Shown piece by piece: positions 1-4,525 of a stretch of DNA of 5,168 nt. How positions within the stretch are numbered: position 1 is the stretch's first letter; every line of letters begins with the position of its first letter. This DNA comes from Mycobacterium sp. (GTDB lineage: Bacteria > Actinomycetota > Actinomycetes > Mycobacteriales > Mycobacteriaceae), in assembly GCA_023264755.1 (NCBI GenBank), contig JAHFVB010000395.1, forward strand, positions 1 to 5,168, written 5' to 3'. The notes beneath the pieces are model-generated. The model did no database searches. It worked only from the letters and a program-made list of their open reading frames with translations, and had not been told where the DNA came from. The translations under genes and the position numbers were made by a program.

Positions 1-412
1 TGATCCAGCCCAAGTCGAACAGAAGTCGAATGAGCGCCGGATCCTGCTCGGGGCGAAAGGCAGCGGTCAACCAGACGATGCAGGCGAACAGCGGCACCAG
101 ACCCGTTAGCGCACCGCCGATGAGTTGACAGTACGAGAGCACCTTGCCGCCACGTTCCATCTGCAACATCACGCGGAACAACCCGATCGCCCAGGTGATG
201 AGGAAGGTCGTGCTGAAGGCGCCGACGGCGAAGCCGATTCGCATCGTCGAGGCGTGAGCTCGGTAGTTGGCCGCCAGCTCGTCAGCCGGTATGGCCGGCG
301 AATACGGCGGGATGTTCCGGCCCAGGACGCCCCAACCGAGTGCGAACAAGGCGATGAAGAGGAAACACGACCATCCACACCAGCGAACGAGCCTTGCCTC
401 ATCGGCATCCAT
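1..412 (-). CDS. Multi-pass membrane protein of unknown function (N-terminal 137 residues; C-terminus outside window)
   Basis: Reading leftward from the ATG at 412 the frame stays open to the window edge. GGAG lies 5 nt upstream of the ATG, and an in-frame TAG further upstream, with no other usable start between, fixes the start. The protein begins MDADEARLVRW. Hydrophobic stretches at about residues 12-31, 59-79 and 94-118 look like three membrane helices. Between the first two is a polar loop with IPPYSPAIPADELAANYRAH, and after the third comes PEQDPALIRLLFDLGWI. From memory, this layout (Pro-rich loop followed by ADE-AA-YR) matches uncharacterised membrane proteins that recur in actinobacterial and sphingomonad steroid or aromatic catabolic clusters, but no function is known to me. 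It is transcribed away from the hydrolase gene and shares its control region. A role in substrate or product handling at the membrane is only a guess from context. Confidence 0.85.
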   Translation of the reverse strand, partial: MDADEARLVRWCGWSCFLFIALFALGWGVLGRNIPPYSPAIPADELAANYRAHASTMRIGFAVGAFSTTFLITWAIGLFRVMLQMERGGKVLSYCQLIGGALTGLVPLFACIVWLTAAFRPEQDPALIRLLFDLGWI

Positions 413-475
413 GTGTGCTCCGTTGCGGTCGCGGCGCGCATTCGGACTCTGCGCAGTACCTGTGCCAGAGACGCC

Positions 476-504
476 AAACTACAAAGCTCCCGACGCCAGG
501 ACAG
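476..504 (-). promoter_or_regulatory. Candidate promoter of the membrane-protein gene
   Basis: Read on the minus strand, CTGTCC (499-504) is followed by 17 nt and TAGTTT (476-481). The -10 fits TAnnnT, whereas the -35 is poor, matching 3 of 6 with TTGACA. A weak -35 with an inverted repeat 7 nt upstream (512-528) is what an activator-dependent promoter would look like. Transcription would begin near 469 and leave a leader of roughly 57 nt before the ATG at 412. The call depends on the matching geometry at two other genes in this window. Confidence 0.42.
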
Positions 505-511
505 CACCTGC

Positions 512-528
512 GTTCCGTTGGCCGAAAC
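512..528 (-). promoter_or_regulatory. Candidate operator A, 17-bp inverted repeat (membrane-protein side)
   Basis: The plus strand reads GTTCCG-TTGGC-CGAAAC, with half-sites that are inverted copies at 5 of 6 positions. Read toward the membrane-protein gene it is GTTTCG-GCCAA-CGGAAC, ending 7 nt before the possible -35. It fits GTYYCG-N5-CGRRAY, the form also seen at 556-572 and 4370-4386. A dimeric regulator such as the neighbouring IclR protein is the natural candidate ligand, by inference. Confidence 0.5.
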
Positions 529-555
529 CTACCTTCGGCTGCCGACGAGCGCGCA

Positions 556-572
556 GTTCCGCAGAACGAAAT
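556..572 (+). promoter_or_regulatory. Candidate operator B, 17-bp inverted repeat (hydrolase side)
   Basis: The plus strand reads GTTCCG-CAGAA-CGAAAT, which fits GTYYCG-N5-CGRRAY and lies 44 bp from operator A. It ends 7 nt before a possible -35 hexamer at 580. The embedded GTTC-CGCA-GAAC (556-567) is also a perfect 4-bp inverted repeat, so the exact symmetry axis is ambiguous. Regulation of the hydrolase gene through this site is inferred. Confidence 0.48.
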
Positions 573-579
573 GGTGGCC

Positions 580-608
580 TTGCCCCGGACCGTTCCGTTG
601 GCGAGCAT
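580..608 (+). promoter_or_regulatory. Candidate promoter of the hydrolase gene
   Basis: TTGCCC (580-585), a 17-nt spacer and GAGCAT (603-608) stand 7 nt downstream of operator B. The -10 is weak, keeping A2, A5 and T6 of TATAAT. By hexamer match alone I would not call it. It is listed because operator, gap and spacer lengths equal those at the membrane-protein and Rieske genes. Transcription would start near 615, giving a leader of about 77 nt. Confidence 0.33.
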
Positions 609-639
609 CGAAGTGCAGGCAACGACAACGACATTGGCC

Positions 640-654
640 CACGTTCACGACGTG
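640..654. promoter_or_regulatory. Perfect palindrome CACGT-N5-ACGTG in the hydrolase leader
   Basis: CACGT (640-644) and ACGTG (650-654) flank TCACG. The site is 37 nt before the hydrolase ATG and differs in sequence from the GTTCCG-type repeats. It could be the site of a second regulator acting downstream of the transcription start, or a small RNA hairpin. GC-rich DNA yields 5-bp palindromes by chance fairly often. Confidence 0.25.
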
Positions 655-691
655 CGCGCCGGACGTTGGTGACCGGAAGGACGTGGTGACG

Positions 692-1663
692 ATGGCGCTG
701 ACCGACGAGGGACTGATCGAGGTGCCCGGAATGATGAGCCGATGGGTCCGGTTGAGCAACGGTGAGCGGGCCCACTACATGACCGCAGGCGAGTCGGGCC
801 CGGCTGTCGTGCTGCTCCACGGAGGGATACCGGGCTCGTCCGGACTGGCCGGCTGGCGGCTGCTGGCACCCCTGCTGGCTGACGCGGGCTTTCGCGTGTA
901 CTGCCCGGATCAGCCGGGATTCGGGTTGTCCGATCCTCGTCCGGAGTATTGGCCCGTGCACGGCCCGTACTCTCATGCCAACTTCCTGGAACGCTTCGCC
1001 GAAGCGCTCTGCCTGGACGAGTTCTTTCTGTCCGGCAACTCGATGGGTTGCATCAATACCTCGCACTACGTGGTGCGCTACCCCCACCGGATCAAGAGGT
1101 TCATCTTGATCGCCGGACCGGTTGGCGACCTGTTGTCCTTCGGCTCAAAGGATCTCCGGGCCGATGTGGGCTGGGACGGCAGCCGGGAGACGATGAAGGC
1201 GATGATGAACTCGATCATCCACCATCAGGAGGAGATCACCGACGACCTCCTCGAGATGCGCATGCGCTCGGCCGACGTACACCGGGAATCGTGGATCGCC
1301 TGGCAGAAGGCCACCGTCAACGGCGATGTCCCGCCCGACATCGCCATCGCGATGTCGACGAAGAACCGGCTCGACCGGCTCTCGATACCCGCCCTGTGTC
1401 TGTACGGCAAGAACGACAAGATCCTTCCGGTCGAGGAGCTTGGCTACCGCGTCGAGGACGCGCTTCCCAAGGTCCAGTTCTTCTATCCCGACGACTGCGG
1501 ACATCAGGGCCAGACCGACCAGCCCGCGCTGTTCGCGCAGGTGTTCGTCGAGTTCTTCCGCAACGGCCGGATTAGCCGCGAGACCGCCCAACGTGCTGGG
1601 GTGTCGACCCGCCGTCCCGAGCTCCCCGAGCTGGTCGAACCCCGCCAGCCGGCAACCGTCTAG
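692..1663 (+). CDS. Alpha/beta-fold hydrolase, meta-cleavage-product C-C hydrolase type
   Basis: This 323-residue cytoplasmic enzyme probably hydrolyses the C-C bond of a 2-hydroxy-6-oxo-dienoate ring-fission product, releasing a 2-hydroxydienoate and an acid. The visible triad is Ser117 in GNSMG (115-119), Asp242 in YGKNDKILP and His271 in DCGHQGQ. The oxyanion-loop motif is HGGIPGSSG (43-51), and Arg190 in LLEMR sits where BphD-like enzymes carry their substrate-binding arginine. Two family features are altered: the third Gly of HGGGPG is Ile46, and the Trp usual after the catalytic His is Gln272. Length exceeds the usual roughly 285 because of a Pro/Arg-rich tail after about residue 293. 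The ATG at 692 is chosen; GGAAGG (675-680) lies 11 nt upstream. GTG at 686 has better spacing (5 nt) and would add two residues. The frame stays open far upstream, but that part is antisense to the membrane-protein gene. It is followed 40 nt later by a small gene on the same strand. The substrate is not certain, and a non-C-C hydrolase remains possible. Confidence 0.93.
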   Translation: MALTDEGLIEVPGMMSRWVRLSNGERAHYMTAGESGPAVVLLHGGIPGSSGLAGWRLLAPLLADAGFRVYCPDQPGFGLSDPRPEYWPVHGPYSHANFLERFAEALCLDEFFLSGNSMGCINTSHYVVRYPHRIKRFILIAGPVGDLLSFGSKDLRADVGWDGSRETMKAMMNSIIHHQEEITDDLLEMRMRSADVHRESWIAWQKATVNGDVPPDIAIAMSTKNRLDRLSIPALCLYGKNDKILPVEELGYRVEDALPKVQFFYPDDCGHQGQTDQPALFAQVFVEFFRNGRISRETAQRAGVSTRRPELPELVEPRQPATV

Positions 1664-1703
1664 AGTCTGGCCGAGGCCCGCCAGGGCCAGGGCGGACACC
1701 CTT

Positions 1704-1982
1704 GTGAAGATCGTCGAACACCGGGCCGGAAGCGCCGACAAGCTACTCCGCATCGAAGCCGAGGGCTGTGCGGTGCACATCACCGTAGGCCTGCACGATG
1801 CGGACGGGCGGCCCTTCACCTCAATCGAGATCGAGCCGCTTCAACCTGCCGACAACGGTGACGTGTGGTTCGTGCGCGGCTCGAGTACCTCGGTCGTGCT
1901 CAATCATGGCCCGCAGGTCATGGCGGGCGACCGAGCCGCGTGCACCGACGATGAGGGCAACGGCGCCAAGCTAGTCGAGTGA
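1704..1982 (+). CDS. Small protein of unknown function (92 residues)
   Basis: A GTG start with AGGGCGG 8 nt upstream opens a frame ending in TGA at 1980-1982. Codons are strongly G/C-ending, like the flanking genes. I do not recognise the family. The protein starts VKIVEHRAGSADKLLRIEAE and has alternating hydrophobic stretches (CAVHITVGL at 22-30, SIEIEPL at 40-46, VWFVRG at 54-59, SVVLNHG at 63-69) that suggest a small beta-rich fold. An acidic tail follows. There are two cysteines (22 and 80) and no signal peptide or membrane helix. It lies 40 nt after the hydrolase stop on the same strand, so it is probably cotranscribed and may belong to the pathway. The main alternative is a non-coding stretch with a chance open frame, but codon bias and the RBS argue against that. 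Confidence 0.62.
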   Translation: MKIVEHRAGSADKLLRIEAEGCAVHITVGLHDADGRPFTSIEIEPLQPADNGDVWFVRGSSTSVVLNHGPQVMAGDRAACTDDEGNGAKLVE

Positions 1983-2007
1983 GGCTGCGAGGCCATTCAC
2001 CAAAGCG

Positions 2008-2021
2008 ATCCCGAACGGGAT
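2008..2021. terminator. Candidate bidirectional terminator hairpin between convergent genes
   Basis: ATCCC-GAAC-GGGAT forms a 5-bp stem with a 4-nt loop (6 bp if the inner C-G closes). It abuts the reductase stop codon (2022-2024) and lies 25 nt past the small gene's stop, the only gap between convergent transcripts. There is no T-tract on either side, so it may only block 3' degradation or be a weak terminator. Confidence 0.35.
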
Positions 2022-3206
2022 TCAGTGCAGCCCGGCAACCAACTCCGTGGCCGGAATGCCCGCCGCGATCGCCTTGCGCCCGCGCATCAGTTGCCGGGGC
2101 GAGTCGATGGCCAGCATGCCGACGACGCGTCCAGCCCGCTCGTACACCGCAAGGTGGCGCCCCTCGACCGGGTCCTCGACCACGGTGAGCTCGTCGTCGG
2201 CGGTTGGACGGCCGACGAGCTGAATCTTGTGTCCGTACTGATCGGACCAGACATACGGCACGGCCTGCGCCACCCGAGTTTCGCCGACGATTCCCGAGGC
2301 CACGACGTCGGCGTGCTCGTTGGCGTTGGTCCAATGCTCGATTCGCATGGATCGCTCGAAGAGTGGATGAGCCCACCGGGCGACGTCACCCACCGCATAG
2401 ACGTCGGCGCGACCTTCCGCGCGCAACCCCGCGTCGCACGTCACCCCGTTGTCCAGACTTAAGCCACTGCCCACCAGCCACTCGGTGGCTGGGGTGACGC
2501 CCAGCCCAACGATCACCACGTCAACGTCCAGCACGGTGCCGTCGGACAACTCAACCTGCTCGACGGTCTGACCGCCGCTCACCCGGGTCACGGTGACCCC
2601 GCAGCGCACCCGTACCCCATTGTCGGCGTGCATCTTCGCGAGTAGCGCACCCACCTCGAATCCGAGCCCGGCAGACATCGGGGCCGGGAGGATTTCGACC
2701 AGGTCTACCTCGAGCCGGCGATTGCGGGCGGCCGCGGCGACCTCGGCGCCGATGAACCCCCCGCCGAGCACCAACACCCTAGGTCCCCGGTCGAATTGCC
2801 GGCGAATCGCTTCGGCATCAGACACCGTGCGCAAGCCATGGAAGCCGTTCAGCCCCTTCCCCAGCGCAAACTTGCGGGCGTCGGCGCCCGTTGCGATGAC
2901 GAGGTGCTCGTACGGGAGCTCGTCACCATCGGACAGCTGCACTCGTCGACGGTCCAGATCCAGGCCCGTCGCCCGGGTGCTCGCCCGCAATTCGACGTCG
3001 AGCTCGGCGAATGCCGCGGCGTCGCGCAGGAATGGAGTAGCACCTGAATGATCCGGCGCGAGAAATTGTTTCGACAACGGTGGTCGGTCGTAGGGCAACC
3101 CGGGCTCGGCGCCGATCATGGTGATCGGCTCACCGTAGTTGCGCACCCGGAGCGCCTCGGCGGTGCGCAGTCCCGCGAGCGACGCCCCGACGATGACTAC
3201 ACCCAT
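2022..3206 (-). CDS. FAD-dependent NAD(P)H:ferredoxin oxidoreductase, dioxygenase electron-transfer type
   Basis: This 394-residue cytoplasmic flavoprotein of the BphA4/ThcD/rubredoxin-reductase family would pass electrons from NAD(P)H through FAD to a [2Fe-2S] ferredoxin and on to the Rieske oxygenase. The FAD-binding Rossmann start is VVIVGASLAGLRTAEALR (residues 3-20), followed by PYDRPPLSK (38-46), VIATGA (103-108), the NAD-binding LGGGFIGAEVA (147-157), YAVGDVA (270-276) and EHWTNANEHA (290-299). Length and motif order are normal and no break is seen. I chose ATG 3206 because VVIVGAS follows directly. An in-frame ATG at 3254 adds 16 charged residues and has GGAAG upstream, but its codons look non-coding and that GGAAG may instead belong to a promoter -35. 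It lies downstream of the iclR gene on the same strand, across a 142-nt gap. No ferredoxin gene is in the window. Confidence 0.94.
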   Translation of the reverse strand: MGVVIVGASLAGLRTAEALRVRNYGEPITMIGAEPGLPYDRPPLSKQFLAPDHSGATPFLRDAAAFAELDVELRASTRATGLDLDRRRVQLSDGDELPYEHLVIATGADARKFALGKGLNGFHGLRTVSDAEAIRRQFDRGPRVLVLGGGFIGAEVAAAARNRRLEVDLVEILPAPMSAGLGFEVGALLAKMHADNGVRVRCGVTVTRVSGGQTVEQVELSDGTVLDVDVVIVGLGVTPATEWLVGSGLSLDNGVTCDAGLRAEGRADVYAVGDVARWAHPLFERSMRIEHWTNANEHADVVASGIVGETRVAQAVPYVWSDQYGHKIQLVGRPTADDELTVVEDPVEGRHLAVYERAGRVVGMLAIDSPRQLMRGRKAIAAGIPATELVAGLH

Positions 3207-3275
3207 GCGATGGCCATCCGATATCCGTCCAATCCGATCATCCCGTCCCGCCATCGTTGACTTCCAAGTACGCCA

Positions 3276-3292
3276 ATCCCGCTGTTCGCAAC
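3276..3292 (-). promoter_or_regulatory. Weak candidate operator D upstream of the reductase gene
   Basis: Minus strand reads GTTGCG-AACAG-CGGGAT. It has the GT..CG-N5-CGRRAY layout of operators A-C, but its own half-sites mirror each other at only 3 of 6 positions. TTGGAA (3262-3267, minus) begins 8 nt downstream as a possible -35; no good -10 follows at 17 nt, and GATGAT at 3237-3242 is 19 nt away. This is supportive only if the stronger sites are real. Confidence 0.25.
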
Positions 3293-3348
3293 CGCATTCC
3301 AGCCGGTATGCCTGTGGATGGTGGGTACCGCGACCAGCGTTCGCCCGC

Positions 3349-4179
3349 CTAGGTGAATTTGGCGCCGATGCACGCAGCGGCCCGGCGCAGTCTGGCCTCG
3401 AGCACCGGGGCCACCCTTTCAGTGAGGGGAAAGCTCAGCGAGATCGCCCCCAGCACCGTCGACGTCGCCGGATTCAGGATCGGGGCCGCGACGCAGTGGG
3501 CCCCAAGGGAGGACCCCTCGTTGTCGTGAGCGACGCCAAGCTCACGCGCCCGAGCGAGCGAGGCTTGAAGGATCGCCGGGTTGGTCATCGTCTTCACGGT
3601 GAGCCGCGGAACGTGGGTCGACAGTGCGCGTGCGATGGTCGCCTGGTCGGAGTGGGCGATCATGGCCTTGCCCAAGGCGGTGCACAGCGCGGGCACCCGA
3701 CCGCCGATCTGGCTGGGCAGGTCAACCCCATGGTGCCCGTAGATCTTCTCGACGTAGAGCACGTCCATTTTGTCGAGCACGGCCAGGTGCACGGTGGCAT
3801 CCGAACTCCGATGCAGATCCGTCATGTGGGGAATGGCTACGGAGCGAAGGTTGCGCGGCCGGCACTCCGCCAAGGAGTTCCCCAACTCGAAGGCTGCCCG
3901 TCCGAGTTGGTAACGCGCGTCGACACGGTCGACGTAGTTGTGGTCGACCAGGACGCTGAGCAGCCGGTGTGCGGTGCTCTTCGGAATACGCGCGCGGTCG
4001 GCAATCTGCGACACCCCCAGCAACGTCCCGCCGCCGCGGAACGCGTCGAGCACGGCCAACGCCTTGCCGACGCTGGTGCCCAATGCCAGCCCGTCGCCGC
4101 GAGTGTGAGAGTTCGCCGGCCCCCTCGCTTCGGATGTGACGTTCCCGGCTTGCGACCGACTGGGTGCCGTGACGACCAC
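3349..4179 (-). CDS. IclR-family transcriptional regulator
   Basis: This 276-residue regulator has the full two-domain layout. An unstructured tail (about 1-34) leads into a winged helix-turn-helix with SVGKALAVLDAF (36-47), SQIADRARIPKSTAHRLL (57-74) and the wing ending VDARYQLG (86-93). The C-terminal effector-binding domain includes RVPALCTALGKAMIA (161-175) and EGSSLGAHCVAAPI (221-234), both typical of IclR proteins. The start is GTG at 4179 with a very strong GGAGGAGG 4 nt upstream. IclR proteins bind DNA as dimers or tetramers and either repress or activate, often in aromatic-acid pathways with a pathway intermediate as ligand. It is divergent from the Rieske oxygenase gene and upstream of the reductase on its own strand, so control of both is likely. 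Direction of control and ligand cannot be read from the sequence. It has its own near-consensus promoter at 4258-4286. Confidence 0.95.
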   Translation of the reverse strand: MVVTAPSRSQAGNVTSEARGPANSHTRGDGLALGTSVGKALAVLDAFRGGGTLLGVSQIADRARIPKSTAHRLLSVLVDHNYVDRVDARYQLGRAAFELGNSLAECRPRNLRSVAIPHMTDLHRSSDATVHLAVLDKMDVLYVEKIYGHHGVDLPSQIGGRVPALCTALGKAMIAHSDQATIARALSTHVPRLTVKTMTNPAILQASLARARELGVAHDNEGSSLGAHCVAAPILNPATSTVLGAISLSFPLTERVAPVLEARLRRAAACIGAKFT

Positions 4180-4183
4180 CTGA

Positions 4184-4191
4184 CCTCCTCC
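4184..4191 (-). promoter_or_regulatory. Strong Shine-Dalgarno of the iclR-type gene
   Basis: GGAGGAGG on the minus strand ends 4 nt before the GTG at 4179. It decides that non-ATG start, as there is no competing ATG nearby in frame. The complementarity to 16S rRNA is unusually extensive compared with the other genes here. Confidence 0.8.
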
Positions 4192-4202
4192 AGCTACCGC
4201 CA

Positions 4203-4217
4203 GTGCGTACGTCGAAC
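4203..4217 (-). promoter_or_regulatory. Possible autoregulatory site GTTCG-N5-CGCAC
   Basis: Minus strand reads GTTCG-ACGTA-CGCAC. I recall the IclR-family PcaR operator as GTTCG-N5-CGCAC, so the fixed positions agree; the recollection needs checking. The site lies between the predicted iclR transcription start (about 4251) and its GTG, where a bound protein would obstruct transcription. A link to autorepression is inference. Confidence 0.3.
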
Positions 4218-4221
4218 GCGC

Positions 4222-4236
4222 GGCGCGACTCGCGCC
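4222..4236 (-). other. GC-rich hairpin in the iclR leader
   Basis: GGCGCG-AGT-CGCGCC on the minus strand is a perfect 6-bp stem with a 3-nt loop. It is enclosed by a second inverted pair, GCACTG/CAGTGC (4241-4246 with 4201-4206). The two together could fold most of the untranslated leader. No function is evident. Confidence 0.35.
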
Positions 4237-4257
4237 TCGTGCACTGTGACCCGGACA

Positions 4258-4286
4258 ACATTACGGACCGCGTCACAACGTGTCAA
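4258..4286 (-). promoter_or_regulatory. Near-consensus promoter of the iclR-type gene
   Basis: On the minus strand a perfect TTGACA (4281-4286) is followed by 17 nt and TAATGT (4258-4263). Transcription would begin near 4251, about 70 nt before the GTG. The -35 overlaps the inverted repeat TCAAC-N6-GTTGA (4283-4298), a possible place for repression. This is much the best promoter by hexamer match in the window and fits constitutive or autoregulated expression of a regulator. Confidence 0.62.
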
Positions 4287-4319
4287 CGCACATGTTGAAA
4301 ATCTACGCGACTGTTGACA
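4281..4319. repeat. Inverted repeat TGTCAAC / GTTGACA, with a third half-site between
   Basis: TGTCAAC (4281-4287) and GTTGACA (4313-4319) are perfect 7-bp inverted copies separated by 25 nt. A further GTTGA lies at 4294-4298. The left arm contains the -35 of the iclR promoter. The right arm is a consensus TTGACA facing the Rieske gene, but 17-19 nt downstream only TAGCGC-like sequence follows. The arms may be binding half-sites rather than two promoters. Confidence 0.45.
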
Positions 4320-4369
4320 AACGACCGAAAGACGCACGTAGCGCGCCCCAATGTCGCCGCGGTGATTCG

Positions 4370-4386
4370 GTCCCGAGGTACGGAAC
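4370..4386 (+). promoter_or_regulatory. Candidate operator C, 17-bp inverted repeat (Rieske oxygenase side)
   Basis: GTCCCG-AGGTA-CGGAAC has half-sites mirrored at 5 of 6 positions and fits GTYYCG-N5-CGRRAY. Its promoter-proximal half CGGAAC is identical to that of operator A. It ends 7 nt before TTGGCA, directly upstream of the -35, where an activator would touch RNA polymerase. It lies in the gap shared with the IclR gene, making that protein the likely ligand. Confidence 0.52.
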
Positions 4387-4393
4387 GCCGCCA

Positions 4394-4422
4394 TTGGCAG
4401 CACTTCCGCGATGTCGTAGACC
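4394..4422 (+). promoter_or_regulatory. Candidate promoter of the Rieske oxygenase gene
   Basis: TTGGCA (4394-4399), 17 nt and TAGACC (4417-4422). The -35 is one base from consensus; the -10 keeps TA and the central A but lacks the final T. Transcription would begin near 4429, giving a leader of about 97 nt that contains the hairpins at 4441-4467. It is preferred over the TTGACA at 4314 because that one lacks a -10. Confidence 0.48.
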
Positions 4423-4440
4423 TCTATGGAATCGCAGTGA

Positions 4441-4467
4441 TCGGCGCCGAGCGCCGACGGCTCGGCG
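4441..4467 (+). other. Two mutually exclusive hairpins in the Rieske gene leader
   Basis: Stem 1 pairs TCGGCGC (4441-4447) with GCGCCGA (4451-4457) around a 3-nt loop. Stem 2 pairs CGCCGAGC (4445-4452) with GCTCGGCG (4460-4467) around a 7-nt loop. They share 4445-4457 and cannot both form. They end 58 nt before the start codon. There is no T-tract, so a classical attenuator is not shown; an effect on mRNA stability or start-site access is possible. Confidence 0.35.
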
Positions 4468-4525
4468 GGTGTCGCTCCGAGTCGATCGTCACCAGCGAAC
4501 GAACGTAGACAAGGGGCATCAGACC

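Larger units (their letters stand above)
511..602. repeat. Pair of identical 12-bp direct repeats, 80 bp apart
   Basis: CGTTCCGTTGGC occurs exactly at 511-522 and again at 591-602. Each copy contains the GTTCCG half-site of the candidate operator. The first copy is part of the full inverted repeat A. The second lacks the opposite half-site (it continues GAGCAT) and lies within the -35/-10 spacer of the candidate hydrolase promoter, so it could be an accessory half-site. Confidence 0.6.

Noticed and set aside
125..691. Upstream extension of the hydrolase reading frame (189 extra residues)
   Set aside because: It is low-complexity Arg/Pro/Ala text, antisense to the membrane-protein gene up to 412, and then crosses the divergent control region. 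The conserved hydrolase fold begins only after 692.
1145..1819. Minus-strand open frame of 224 codons
   Set aside because: It is antisense to the hydrolase, whose Asp and His catalytic motifs lie within the overlap, and has no family signal.
3139..4317. Long plus-strand open frame of 392 codons
   Set aside because: It is antisense to the clear IclR gene and the start of the reductase gene, with no recognisable motif. High GC produces such frames opposite real genes.
4314..4344. TTGACA at 4314-4319 as the main Rieske promoter
   Set aside because: Only TAGCGC at 19-nt spacing follows. TTGGCA-N17-TAGACC at 4394-4422 is better supported.
4314..4508. Plus-strand TTG-started frame of 64 codons in the iclR-Rieske gap, as a leader peptide
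   Set aside because: It has a TTG start that coincides with a TTGACA box, no ribosome site, and it begins before the preferred transcription start. No recognisable sequence.
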